A stretch of 14,591 bases of DNA, from the NCBI GenBank assembly GCA_900543715.1, contig UQSX01000073.1:1-14591 (forward strand), written 5' to 3'. The notes under the pieces are model-generated. The model was not told the origin of the DNA. It did not search any database and saw only the letters and a program-made list of their open reading frames with translations. The stretch is from an uncultured Blautia sp. (GTDB lineage Bacteria > Bacillota > Clostridia > Lachnospirales > Lachnospiraceae). This document shows positions 1 through 7,391 of this stretch, piece after piece (positions within the stretch are counted from its first letter, which is position 1; each line of letters begins with the position of its first letter). The position numbers were made by a program, and so were the translations under genes.

Positions 1-2
1 GT

Positions 3-19
3 CATGTAAAAAACTCCTT
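3..19 (-). other. Possible gene start running off the left edge
   Basis: On the minus strand an AAGGAG ribosome binding site (positions 14-19) lies 8 bases before an ATG (positions 3-5), and that reading frame leaves the window after the first codon. The spacing is ideal, so a gene may begin here, 46 bases beyond the premature stop of the HAD gene. Only the start is visible, so the product is unknown. If the left edge is an inserted element, this could be its first gene, for example a transposase; that is inference only. Confidence 0.35.
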
Positions 20-20
20 A

Positions 21-56
21 CCCTGTGGCTGTAAAATCACCTTACCACTCACAGGG
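21..56. repeat. 7-bp inverted repeat at the HAD truncation point
   Basis: CCCTGTG at 21-27 is matched by CACAGGG at 50-56, a perfect inverted repeat around a 22-base centre. The heptamer CCTTACC also occurs twice in direct orientation (16-22 and 40-46). The repeat covers the exact place where the HAD reading frame stops (49-51). It could be the end of an inserted element or a weak hairpin. It is not followed by a T-run on the minus strand, so it does not look like an ordinary terminator. Confidence 0.4.
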
Positions 57-591
57 CAGAGCGGAGTCCATTATAAGAATCCTCCAGGGCCAGGACTTTA
101 GATGGTATCAGATTCAGGCCCTGGCAAGCTTTTAAATATATCTCCGGGTCTGGCTTTGCCCTGGAAACCATATTTCCTGTGATCACTGTCTGAAAATATT
201 CCCTGATCCCCTCTTTCTCCAGATTACCGACTGCATGTTCCTGGCTGGAAGAGGTGGCCACTGCCATAGGGATCTGCTCTTTCCTAAGAAAATCCAGCAG
301 CTCGTGGAGGCCCTTTTTTGTAGGAAGTCCATTGACCTGTACATATTCCTGAAAGACACTTCTGTACAATTCCTGAAATCTCTCAAAGGGAAAATTTCTC
401 CCATATTTATTCTTAAAGTATTCCTCTCTGGTCTTTCTGTTAAGACCTAACGTATGATAGATATGATCTCCCAAAGGCCCATAGCCCATCCTCTCCCCTG
501 CAATATTCCAGGAATACTGCACAATTCTTTCTGAATCAAACATCAGCCCGTCCATATCAAAGACAACGCCCAGTATCTCTCTTTTGTCCAT
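49..591 (-). CDS. HAD-family hydrolase (beta-phosphoglucomutase-like), C-terminally truncated
   Basis: This 180-residue protein is a haloacid-dehalogenase superfamily phosphatase or phosphomutase of the small-sugar-phosphate type, cytoplasmic and Mg-dependent. All four HAD motifs are visible: DMDG with nucleophile D12 and acid/base D14, T113-S114 in motif II, K146 in motif III (AKPDPE), and E170-D171 in motif IV (LEDSYNG). The cap domain occupies roughly residues 18-80. Relatives usually run to about 210-220 residues and continue after motif IV with an Ala-Gly-rich turn and a final strand and helix; here the frame hits TGA just after RSAL. The three frames after the stop do not restore the expected tail in the 48 bases left. 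The start at 591 has a GGAG site 8 bases upstream. The gene lies beyond the pyruvate kinase terminator, so it is probably transcribed separately. The substrate cannot be told, and the protein may be non-functional. Confidence 0.85.
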   Translation of the reverse strand: MDKREILGVVFDMDGLMFDSERIVQYSWNIAGERMGYGPLGDHIYHTLGLNRKTREEYFKNKYGRNFPFERFQELYRSVFQEYVQVNGLPTKKGLHELLDFLRKEQIPMAVATSSSQEHAVGNLEKEGIREYFQTVITGNMVSRAKPDPEIYLKACQGLNLIPSKVLALEDSYNGLRSAL

Positions 592-654
592 ATTTTTTCT
601 CCATTTCGTTATCCTGCGGTCTCATTATTTTCATACTAAGACTCCGGCAAATCG

Positions 655-706
655 AAAAAAAGCCGCTGTACCGGAGCATTTAAATCTCCCAAGCTGTACA
701 GCGGCT
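655..706 (-). terminator. Rho-independent terminator of pyruvate kinase
   Basis: AGCCGCTGTAC (661-671) pairs perfectly with GTACAGCGGCT (696-706), giving an 11-bp GC-rich stem with a 24-base loop. Read on the minus strand, the stem is followed at once by a run of at least six T (655-660). It begins 11 bases after the pyk stop codon, which is the classic arrangement for an intrinsic terminator ending the minus-strand unit. Confidence 0.92.
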
Positions 707-717
707 CTTCGCTTTTA

Positions 718-2154
718 TTAAACTACTTCCAGAACGTGAAGCATATTAGTAACTCTTCCTTCTGCCTTAGTATTGTTCGTTGCAGGATCACCTGCAGTAA
801 TGACCACCGTCTGACCCTTTCTCACCAAGCGTTTTCTTTTAATAGTTTCCATTGCATTTACGATAATATTCTCAGTAGTATCTTTGATATAGCCTTTCAG
901 CGGGATAACTCCCCAGTATAACTGCATCTTATGCTGCACCATCTCATTAGGCGTTACTGCATAGATTGGCATGGAAGGACGGAAATTAGAAATCAGTCTG
1001 GCCGTCTTGCCGGACATGGTAGGAGTCACGATACATGCGGCACCGATATTTCTGGCAGTACGCACAGAGGCAATACCAATAGCGGAAGAAATTTTACTCT
1101 GCTCATACATGGTCCTATGGTGAATATATTTTTCATAGTCCACATACTGCTCTGTATTCTCAGCAATCTCATTCATCATCTTCAGGGCTTCAATGGGATA
1201 TTTGCCTGCCGCAGTCTCTCCGGAAAGCATAACTGCATCTGTACCGTCATAAATAGCATTTGCCACATCTGCTACTTCTGCTCTTGTAGGACGTGGATTA
1301 CGGATCATAGAATCCAGCATCTGTGTAGCTGTGATAACCGGCACATAACGCTCATTGCATTTTTTTATGATCATCTTCTGGATGTGCGGTACTTCCTGAG
1401 CCGGGATCTCTACGCCCAAATCTCCTCTGGCTACCATGATACCGTCAGAAGCTTCAATGATTTCATCAATATTTTCCACACCTTCAGCATTCTCAATTTT
1501 GGCAATGATAGAAATATGCTCTGCGTGATTTTCCTTAAGAATTTTACGGATTTCTTTAACGCCTTTGGCGCTCCGGATAAAAGAGGCTGCGATAAAGTCA
1601 ATGTCCTGCTGGATACCGAACAAAATATCGTCAATATCCTTTTCCGTAACAGCAGGAAGTTTCACTTTTACATTGGGCACATTTACGCCCTTCCGTTCTC
1701 CAAGCTCTCCGCCGTTTTCCACGTGACAGACAATATTTCCGCTCTTGATCTGTTTTACCTTCAGTTCAATCAGACCGTCATCAATAAGAATTCTGTCTCC
1801 CGGTTTTACGTCCTTAGCCAGGCCTGGATAAGTTACACAGCAGCCGGTTTCATTTCCGGTCATTTCTTCTGTATAGAGAATGAATTCACTGCCTTCCTTA
1901 AGAGTCACCTTTTTTCCGCTTTCCAAAAGACCTGTGCGGATTTCCGGGCCTTTTGTATCCAGGAGGATTGCCACCGGACGGTCCAGCTCTTCTCTTACAT
2001 TTTTCAGGAGATTCATACGCTCTCTCTGCTCTTCGTGGTCTCCATGGGAAAAATTAAACCTTGCCACATTCATTCCGTTTTTCACCAAAGATTTCATAAC
2101 CGTTTTCTTATCTGTATTCGGTCCCATGGTGCAGATAATCTTAGTACTTCTCAT
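718..2154 (-). CDS. pyk: Pyruvate kinase
   Basis: Pyruvate kinase catalyses the last ATP-forming step of glycolysis, phosphoenolpyruvate + ADP to pyruvate + ATP, in the cytoplasm, normally as a tetramer. The 478 residues give the normal short form, without the C-terminal PEP-utiliser domain found in the longer bacterial type. Seen in the sequence: N-terminal RFNFSHG (R32, N34, S36), LLDTKGPEIRTG with D66, T67 and E71, the catalytic signature IIAKIEN with K219 and E221, D245 in ARGDLGV, T277 in ITATQML, and the MLSGETA segment near 309-315. Glu at position 71, rather than Lys, is the residue type associated with potassium-dependent enzymes. The lid (B) domain is about 69-170 and the C-terminal allosteric domain about 345-478. 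The start has an AGGAGG site 9-10 bases upstream. The gene lies 52 bases after the rhomboid-like gene and is closed by its own terminator. Confidence 0.98.
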   Translation of the reverse strand: MRSTKIICTMGPNTDKKTVMKSLVKNGMNVARFNFSHGDHEEQRERMNLLKNVREELDRPVAILLDTKGPEIRTGLLESGKKVTLKEGSEFILYTEEMTGNETGCCVTYPGLAKDVKPGDRILIDDGLIELKVKQIKSGNIVCHVENGGELGERKGVNVPNVKVKLPAVTEKDIDDILFGIQQDIDFIAASFIRSAKGVKEIRKILKENHAEHISIIAKIENAEGVENIDEIIEASDGIMVARGDLGVEIPAQEVPHIQKMIIKKCNERYVPVITATQMLDSMIRNPRPTRAEVADVANAIYDGTDAVMLSGETAAGKYPIEALKMMNEIAENTEQYVDYEKYIHHRTMYEQSKISSAIGIASVRTARNIGAACIVTPTMSGKTARLISNFRPSMPIYAVTPNEMVQHKMQLYWGVIPLKGYIKDTTENIIVNAMETIKRKRLVRKGQTVVITAGDPATNNTKAEGRVTNMLHVLEVV

Positions 2155-2182
2155 CTCTTTTCTTCCTCCTATTTCTTTGATG

Positions 2183-2210
2183 TAAATATTTCTTCACATA
2201 TTACTGTCAC
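2183..2210 (-). promoter_or_regulatory. Possible pyk promoter
   Basis: On the minus strand GTGACA (2205-2210) and TATTTA (2183-2188) are separated by 16 bases, a moderate sigma-A-type match. The -35 hexamer overlaps the stop codon of the preceding rhomboid-like gene. No terminator separates the two genes, so pyk may be both read through and independently started; an own promoter would suit a highly expressed glycolytic gene. Confidence 0.35.
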
Positions 2211-3049
2211 TTTATATGCTGATGAATAAAAAGGTGGTCCTGACAGTATTCATAATTTCCATTGCATTTTGAACAAAAACGGAATTCCAGATCATCTCCG
2301 TCATTTTCGGTCCTGCCGCACACCGCACATTTATGCTTGGTTATCCCTGCTGCCATTTTCGGGTGGACAGCTTTCTGAAACTGCTGCCTCCGATGTATCT
2401 CCTTGGGCGATATCCTGCTGAAATTCCTGGTAGACAGGAAAAAGATAATAAAGTTCAGCAATGAAGCAATGATCACAGTCCGGATGGCCCAGCTTCCTCT
2501 TACCAGATCATAGAGGATATAAGCTGCATCCAGCCATGCCAGCCATTTGATCTTGATAGGTATGATCATCATGAACAGCACCTGCATATCGGGATAGCTG
2601 AGGGCAAAAGCCAAAAAAATAGACAGATTGATATAATATGTGGAAAAAGCAGGCGCATACATTATACTGGAAGGCCCCATAATGAAATATAGAATAAAGG
2701 CTCCGATCACTGTAAAGATCATTCCGCTTAAGATATACACATTATAACGAAAGGCCCCCCAGGTTCTTTCCAGAGAACTCCCTAGGGAATAATAAAACAG
2801 CAGCATGATCACTACGAACAGGATATTGGAACTTGATGGCGGTATCAGAATCCAGGATACCAGCCTCCAGATCTGGAAATGCAGAATATGATAGGGGCTG
2901 AGGTAGAGATACCCCATCAGATTTACCCCTGTCAAAGCCTGCATATACATAAGAATATAGCCGATTATATAGCAGCCAATTATATATTTGGTAAGATTGT
3001 GGATAGCAAATCTCCCAAATTTTCGTTCCATTTTATTTAAAAAATTCAT
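2207..3049 (-). CDS. Rhomboid-like membrane protein with C-terminal zinc ribbon, probably proteolytically inactive
   Basis: A 280-residue integral membrane protein with about six hydrophobic segments (around 21-42, 75-90, 103-123, 132-150, 155-178, 190-206), followed by a soluble tail. Rhomboid-type landmarks are the WRLVSW segment at 61-66 and LERTWG at 93-98 before a GAF-type helix, plus the PIKIKWLAW segment near 164-172, which resembles the same region of rhomboids. The catalytic features are missing: there is no GxSG in the fourth helix (133-150), and the last helix carries Asn199 where active rhomboids have His. It is therefore likely a pseudoprotease or a chaperone-like relative. The tail holds CxxC pairs at C241/C244 and C259/C262, plus C269 and H272, consistent with a zinc ribbon. 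GAGGAG lies 5 bases before the ATG. It follows corA by 31 bases and is probably co-transcribed with it. The true function is unknown. Confidence 0.75.
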   Translation of the reverse strand: MNFLNKMERKFGRFAIHNLTKYIIGCYIIGYILMYMQALTGVNLMGYLYLSPYHILHFQIWRLVSWILIPPSSSNILFVVIMLLFYYSLGSSLERTWGAFRYNVYILSGMIFTVIGAFILYFIMGPSSIMYAPAFSTYYINLSIFLAFALSYPDMQVLFMMIIPIKIKWLAWLDAAYILYDLVRGSWAIRTVIIASLLNFIIFFLSTRNFSRISPKEIHRRQQFQKAVHPKMAAGITKHKCAVCGRTENDGDDLEFRFCSKCNGNYEYCQDHLFIHQHIK

Positions 3050-3080
3050 TTTGTCTCCTCAATATTGCAAACTTCAGATT

Positions 3081-4022
3081 TCAGAATAAATTCTTTTTGG
3101 AGAAGATAAACGCAACGATCAGGCTTAAAACCAGAGCCAGGACGATAACAATGGCAAATCCCGCAGGATTTCCCGCAAAAGGCATGCCATCCGCGTCCAG
3201 GTTCATGCCATAAGCGCTGAATATCATAGTTGGTATGGATAATACAATGGTGACCGTAGCCAGAAATTTCATCACAATATTCAGGTTATTAGAGACAATG
3301 GAAGCAAAAGCATCCGTCATGCTGCTTAAAATGCCGCTGTAGATATTTGCCATCTCAATAGCCTGCTTATTCTCAATGATAACGTCCTCCAGAAGATCTG
3401 TATCATCGGGATACTGTTTGATCCGCTCCACTCTCAGAAGCCTTTCCAGAACCATCTCATTAGATCTCAGAGAAGTCGTAAAATATACCAGCGATTTTTC
3501 CAGCTCCAGCAGTTCAATAAGCTCTTCATTTCTAGTAGCAGCCTGAAGCTTTTCCTCCACTTCCTCGCTTTTCTTGTCAATGATCCGCAGGTAATGAAGA
3601 AACATACTGGCATTTTTGTAAAGGATCTGCAGGATGAATCTTGTCTTCATATAAGTGTAGAAATTCCGCACTCTTCCATCCATGAAGCGGCCCAAAACCG
3701 AAGTGTCCTCCAGACAAACGGTAATGATCACTTCATCTGTTACAATAATCGACAGAGGTATCGTACCATACCAGTCCTTCTCTCCCCTTTCCTCCAAAAC
3801 CGGAGTATCAACAATGATCAAGGTGTAATCGTCTTCCACCTCAATACGGGAACGTTCTTCCTCATCCAGAGGTGCTCTTAAATCGTCCACCTCAATGTGA
3901 AACTGATTGGAAACCTCGAAAAGTTCTGTTGCGGTAGGGTCTGTAAGAGCCAGCCAGCAGCCTTCGCTGGCTTCCTCCACCTGATGGATCTTTCCATCCA
4001 TTGTCTTAAAAATTCTAATCAT
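3081..4022 (-). CDS. corA: CorA-family divalent metal channel
   Basis: CorA proteins are pentameric channels importing Mg2+ (some Co2+ or Ni2+) across the cytoplasmic membrane. This 313-residue protein has the usual plan and length: a cytoplasmic alpha/beta domain (about 1-125), long helices including the charged stalk helix (about 130-250), and two C-terminal membrane helices (about 252-270 and 287-308). The diagnostic YGMN motif sits at 271-274 at the end of the first membrane helix. The external loop that follows (LDADGMPFAGNP) differs from the common MPEL-type loop but stays acidic and short. The basic tail FSKKNLF fits the family. GGGAG precedes the ATG by 5 bases. The gene is upstream of the rhomboid-like gene with a 31-base gap. 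The actual metal cannot be told from sequence. Confidence 0.93.
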   Translation of the reverse strand: MIRIFKTMDGKIHQVEEASEGCWLALTDPTATELFEVSNQFHIEVDDLRAPLDEEERSRIEVEDDYTLIIVDTPVLEERGEKDWYGTIPLSIIVTDEVIITVCLEDTSVLGRFMDGRVRNFYTYMKTRFILQILYKNASMFLHYLRIIDKKSEEVEEKLQAATRNEELIELLELEKSLVYFTTSLRSNEMVLERLLRVERIKQYPDDTDLLEDVIIENKQAIEMANIYSGILSSMTDAFASIVSNNLNIVMKFLATVTIVLSIPTMIFSAYGMNLDADGMPFAGNPAGFAIVIVLALVLSLIVAFIFSKKNLF

Positions 4023-4038
4023 GGTATCTCCCTTCAGC

Positions 4039-4090
4039 TCCTGCTGTATTAAGGCAGAGCAAAAGGGCGGTGCCTGTATCGTCAGCAGGA
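4039..4090 (-). promoter_or_regulatory. Stem-loop in the corA 5' leader
   Basis: In the 179-base gap between the lactonase gene and corA, TCCTGCTG (4039-4046) pairs with CAGCAGGA (4083-4090). Inside it AGGCA (4052-4056) pairs with TGCCT (4071-4075), giving a two-tier hairpin that ends about 17 bases before the corA start. There is no T-run, so it is not a terminator in this form. It may be a leader controlling corA translation. It does not match the conserved M-box (ykoK) magnesium riboswitch as I remember it. I see no convincing promoter in the rest of the gap and no obvious terminator for the lactonase gene. Confidence 0.4.
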
Positions 4091-4201
4091 AACATATTCT
4101 GTTTTATTGACTATTTTATATTTCTCTTCAGGACGACTAGGCCCGCTTTCCATAATTTGCACTTCCTTTTTTATGATATAGTTTAGTGATTCTTTATTTT
4201 G

Positions 4202-5263
4202 TTATTCTTCACATTCGCATTTTGAAAAAATAATGCTGTTTGGCGTTTCCACTTTCATGGGTCTGCCTTTCATGATCAGCAGGTTCTTCTCATAATCAAT
4301 AGCAAAGGTGGTAATAGAATTGGACTCATGATTTACCACTGCCAGATGTTTTCCATCCGGGAACACATCCAGATCTTTGGGATAATTGCCGCTGATGGGA
4401 AGGATAAACTGAGTTTCCAGAAGACCTGTCTCCTCATCCCTCTTATACATAGCCACAGTGTCTTCCCCTGCAGTAGAACAGAAAAGATAATGTCCGTCAG
4501 GAGAAAAGCACATTCCTGATGTGGCGTCATGGATCTGATCGTCTTTGGATGCCAGTGTGGAGATGGTCTGTATCTTCTCAAACACCGGTGATTTTCCGCT
4601 TCCGTCATATTTGTAGACTTCAATGGTATTGTTCAGCTCAAAATTCAGATAGGCAAATCTTCCGTCAGGACTGAATTTGATCAGCTTAGGTCCGGATTCT
4701 CTTTTGCATCTTAAAATGTCTACCAGCTCCAGACGTTTTGTTCTGCTGTTGATCCGGTACACCTTCATCTGGTCAATACCGTTGTCCACTGCACAAAGAT
4801 ACTTATTGTCCGGGGTGGGACGGACACAGCTTACATGAGGGCGGAAGTTTCTCTCACCCACACTGCCCAGACCTTTGTGGAACACACCGTCCACAACACT
4901 TCCCAGACGTCCGTCTTTATGGGTATGCACTACGGTAACTTTCCCATCATGGTATCCGGCCACAAAAAGGTACTTACCCTCCTCGTCAGTAGACAGATGG
5001 CAGCCTCTCATTCCGTCAATATCTACTTTATTAATAAAAGTCAGGTCTCCGTCCGGCTCAATGGCAAATACTGCAACGCCTTCATCTGCTATGGAATAAA
5101 GATATTTTCCATTTAAAGAGCGGGCCAGATGCGAAGAATTATTTACCGGAACGACTTTTCTCTCCTTTAAAATTCCTTCCTCCACATTTACATCGTATAT
5201 ATGGATTCCGATACTGCTTCCATGGGTATAAGTTCCGACATACGCAACATATTTCTCTTTCAT
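4202..5263 (-). CDS. Lactonase family protein (seven-bladed beta-propeller, 6-phosphogluconolactonase-like)
   Basis: The family includes the cytoplasmic 6-phosphogluconolactonase of E. coli YbhE and B. subtilis YkgB, which hydrolyses 6-phosphoglucono-delta-lactone in the oxidative pentose phosphate pathway; other members act on other lactones or have no known substrate. The 353-residue length is normal, and there is no signal peptide. Propeller landmarks: YVGTYT (8-13), RPHVSCVRPTPD (141-152), DNGIDQMKVYR (160-170), GPKLIKFSPDG (191-201), and GNYPKDLDVFPDG (292-304). The usual Arg in the GPR and PRD-type motifs is Lys in both places (K193, K296), a conservative change that leaves activity uncertain. 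An AGGAGGG site lies 10 bases before the ATG. It has its own promoter diverging from the pot operon. The pathway role is an inference from family membership. Confidence 0.88.
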   Translation of the reverse strand: MKEKYVAYVGTYTHGSSIGIHIYDVNVEEGILKERKVVPVNNSSHLARSLNGKYLYSIADEGVAVFAIEPDGDLTFINKVDIDGMRGCHLSTDEEGKYLFVAGYHDGKVTVVHTHKDGRLGSVVDGVFHKGLGSVGERNFRPHVSCVRPTPDNKYLCAVDNGIDQMKVYRINSRTKRLELVDILRCKRESGPKLIKFSPDGRFAYLNFELNNTIEVYKYDGSGKSPVFEKIQTISTLASKDDQIHDATSGMCFSPDGHYLFCSTAGEDTVAMYKRDEETGLLETQFILPISGNYPKDLDVFPDGKHLAVVNHESNSITTFAIDYEKNLLIMKGRPMKVETPNSIIFSKCECEE

Positions 5264-5313
5264 TTATGCAATACCCTCCTATATATTTATTAATTTCACC
5301 ACATGACAAAACT

Positions 5314-5331
5314 GTATCTCCTTGGAGATAC
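5314..5331. promoter_or_regulatory. 18-bp perfect palindrome, candidate operator
   Basis: GTATCTCC (5314-5321) and GGAGATAC (5324-5331) form a perfect 8-bp inverted repeat around TT. It lies at or just after the expected transcription start of the lactonase gene (its -10 is at 5340-5345) and about 100 bases upstream of the pot promoter. A repressor bound here would block the lactonase promoter. Alternatively the RNA would carry a small hairpin near its 5' end. No regulator gene is nearby in the window. Confidence 0.5.
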
Positions 5332-5339
5332 CTAGTGCC

Positions 5340-5368
5340 ATTCTACCACAAAGTTTTTTTTAATACAA
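5340..5368 (-). promoter_or_regulatory. Promoter of the lactonase gene
   Basis: On the minus strand TTGTAT (5363-5368) and TAGAAT (5340-5345) are 17 bases apart, a good sigma-A-type pair. The spacer contains a run of A on the minus strand. The start would fall near 5333, giving a leader of about 70 bases before the ATG at 5263. Confidence 0.6.
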
Positions 5369-5432
5369 CCGAAAAACATCTGCAATCGTACCTTTTACCA
5401 GTTCTTTCAGAAGAATTTACTTTTTATGTATA

Positions 5433-5469
5433 TTGACAGAAATCCCCCCTCTAGTATAATAGGTATAAT
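5433..5469 (+). promoter_or_regulatory. Promoter of the pot operon, with a duplicated -10 box
   Basis: TTGACA (5433-5438) and TATAAT (5455-5460), both perfect consensus, are separated by 16 bases. A second perfect TATAAT follows at 5464-5469 within a 9-base direct repeat, too far from the -35 to pair with it. The likely start is near 5467, leaving a leader of about 40 bases. The AGGAGGAG site at 5498-5505 serves the ATG at 5510. The long in-frame upstream ATG at 5426 lies before the -35 box and so cannot be the start. Confidence 0.85.
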
Positions 5470-5509
5470 GGTTTTTTATAAGCCAAAAGCGCAAACTAGG
5501 AGGAGGGAA

Positions 5510-6583
5510 ATGAATCACAATTTAGTAGATCTGATCGATATTTCCAAAAGTTTTGGGGAACAGATGGTTTTAGATAAGCTGAATCTTTCTATTCGGGAAA
5601 ACGAATTTCTCACTCTTCTGGGGCCCAGCGGCTGCGGTAAGACTACCACTCTGCGTATCCTGGGAGGATTTGAAAATCCGGATTCCGGAAAAGTTGTATT
5701 CGACGGAAAGGACATCACAAATCTCCCCCCAAACAAAAGGAATCTGAACACTGTGTTCCAGAAATATGCACTTTTTTCCCATATGAATATAGAGGAGAAT
5801 ATTGCTTTTGGGCTGAAGATCTCCGGGAAAAGCGCTTCCTATATCAAGGATAAGATCAAATATGCCCTGAAGCTGGTAAATCTGGAGGGCTTTGAAAACC
5901 GTCTTCCGGATTCTTTAAGCGGCGGCCAGCAGCAGCGGGTAGCCATTGCCCGGGCCATTGTCAATGAGCCCCGGCTTCTTCTTTTGGACGAGCCTTTAGG
6001 GGCTCTGGATCTGAAGCTCCGTCAGGACATGCAGTACGAGCTGATTCGTCTGAAAAATGAACTGGGCATCACCTTTATCTATGTAACCCACGACCAGGAG
6101 GAAGCCCTGACTATGTCCGATACTATCGTGGTCATGAACCAGGGCTATATCCAGCAGATGGGTTCTCCGGAAGATATTTACAACGAACCTCAAAATGCTT
6201 TCGTAGCTGATTTTATCGGAGAGAGCAATATTATTTCCGGCGTCATGCTGGAAGACAGGCTGGTGGAAATCCTCGGTGCCAAATTCCCCTGTGTGGATAC
6301 AGGCTTTGGAAAAAATAAGCCTGTAGACGTTGTGATCCGTCCGGAAGACGTGGACCTTCTTCCTCCTGAAAAAGGCACCATACAGGGTGTGGTCTCCCAT
6401 CTGATCTTTAAAGGCGTCCACTACGAGATGGAAGTCCAGGCCAACGGATTCGAATGGCTGGTCCACAGCACGGACATGTTTCCTGTGGGACAGCAGGTAG
6501 GCATCCATGTGGATCCCTTTGATATCCAGATCATGAACAAGCCGGAATCTGAGGATGAGGAGGCGCTGGGTGTCAATGAATAA
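5510..6583 (+). CDS. potA: Spermidine/putrescine ABC transporter ATP-binding protein
   Basis: PotA is the cytoplasmic ATPase that powers polyamine uptake through PotB and PotC. The 357-residue protein shows Walker [10 protein letters not shown] (38-46), Q-loop Q84, signature LSGGQ (136-140), Walker B LLLLDEP (156-162), D-loop GALD (164-167) and switch His194, followed by a C-terminal TOBE-type regulatory region (about 240-342) with VVIRPEDV near 274-281. An in-frame ATG 28 codons upstream is rejected because it precedes the promoter; the chosen ATG has AGGAGGAG 4-5 bases before it. It is the first gene of the operon, and its last codons overlap potB by 8 bases (ATGAATAA), suggesting coupled translation. 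Among family members (spermidine, putrescine, or other CUT1-like solutes) the linked PotD domain favours polyamines. Confidence 0.95.
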   Translation: MNHNLVDLIDISKSFGEQMVLDKLNLSIRENEFLTLLGPSGCGKTTTLRILGGFENPDSGKVVFDGKDITNLPPNKRNLNTVFQKYALFSHMNIEENIAFGLKISGKSASYIKDKIKYALKLVNLEGFENRLPDSLSGGQQQRVAIARAIVNEPRLLLLDEPLGALDLKLRQDMQYELIRLKNELGITFIYVTHDQEEALTMSDTIVVMNQGYIQQMGSPEDIYNEPQNAFVADFIGESNIISGVMLEDRLVEILGAKFPCVDTGFGKNKPVDVVIRPEDVDLLPPEKGTIQGVVSHLIFKGVHYEMEVQANGFEWLVHSTDMFPVGQQVGIHVDPFDIQIMNKPESEDEEALGVNE

Positions 6584-7391
6584 GCGAAAACTTCTCACAG
6601 GTCCCTATCTGGTATGGGCGGTAGCCTTTATCCTGATCCCTCTGGCGGTGGTCCTCTATTATGGACTGACTAACAGCGACGGACAGTTTACCTTTGAAAA
6701 TATCCTGGCTATCGGGACTGTGGAAAATTTTAAGGCTCTCTGCCTTTCTCTTCTCCTGTCCCTTATAAGCACCCTGATCTGTCTTCTGCTGGCCTATCCC
6801 CTGGCTATGATGCTTTCTGATATGAAAGTAAGCCAGACCAGCTTTATGGTGCTGCTCTTTATTCTGCCAATGTGGATGAACTTTCTGCTCCGGACCATGG
6901 CCTGGCAGACTCTTCTGGAAAAAAACGGCGTGATCAACCAGATCCTCTCTTTTTTCCACCTGCCCTCTATACAGATCATCAATACGCCATGGGCTATTAT
7001 CCTTGGAATGGTCTACAATTTTCTGCCTTTTATGGTATTGCCCCTGTATAATGTACTGTCTAAAATCGACAAAGACGTTATCCTGGCAGCCAGAGACCTG
7101 GGCGCTACTCCTGTGTACACCTTCCGAAAGATCATCTTTCCACTGAGCCTGCCGGGGGTGATTTCCGGTATCACCATGGTATTTGTACCGGCTCTTACTA
7201 CCTTTGTTATTTCTGATCTGCTGGGAGGCAGCAAGATCCTGCTGATCGGAAATGTCATTGACCGTCAGTTTCAGCAGGGAAGCAACTGGCATGTAGGAAG
7301 CGGACTTTCCCTGGTGCTGATGATTTTTATCCTGCTCAGTATGTTCCTCACCGGAAAATATGACAAAAACGGAGAAGGAGGTATGTTCTGA
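6576..7391 (+). CDS. potB: Spermidine/putrescine ABC transporter permease PotB
   Basis: A 271-residue inner permease subunit of the polyamine importer, with six predicted membrane helices (about 11-30, 53-82, 87-105, 137-160, 194-214, 241-260). The cytoplasmic coupling loop that docks on the ATPase is the EAA-type motif at 170-194 (LAARDLGA ... PLSLPG). I chose the ATG at 6576 rather than 6555: it removes an odd MRRRWVS extension, agrees with the usual MNKRK-type start, and has a GAGGAGG site at 6557-6563 (12 bases, slightly long). It overlaps the potA stop by 8 bases, and its TGA shares one base with the potCD ATG (TGATG), so the three genes are translationally coupled. Confidence 0.93.
   Translation: MNKRKLLTGPYLVWAVAFILIPLAVVLYYGLTNSDGQFTFENILAIGTVENFKALCLSLLLSLISTLICLLLAYPLAMMLSDMKVSQTSFMVLLFILPMWMNFLLRTMAWQTLLEKNGVINQILSFFHLPSIQIINTPWAIILGMVYNFLPFMVLPLYNVLSKIDKDVILAARDLGATPVYTFRKIIFPLSLPGVISGITMVFVPALTTFVISDLLGGSKILLIGNVIDRQFQQGSNWHVGSGLSLVLMIFILLSMFLTGKYDKNGEGGMF

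Noticed and set aside
931..2229. A 432-codon open frame on the plus strand opposite pyruvate kinase
   Set aside because: It is antisense to a fully conserved pyk, its translation is rich in Cys, His, Phe and Ile with no recognisable domain, and it has no good ribosome site. It is a shadow of pyk codon usage.
4023..4201. M-box magnesium riboswitch before corA
   Set aside because: The leader is structured and in the right context, but the conserved M-box core as I remember it is not present and the length is short. A covariance-model search would settle it.
5426..5509. Upstream ATG extending potA by 28 residues
   Set aside because: It lies before the -35 box of a near-perfect promoter, while the ATG at 5510 has an ideal AGGAGGAG site and begins where PotA homologs begin.
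6573..7292. A 239-codon open frame opposite potB
   Set aside because: The translation is very polar and rich in Gln, His and Lys, the mirror of hydrophobic permease codons. No ribosome site supports it.
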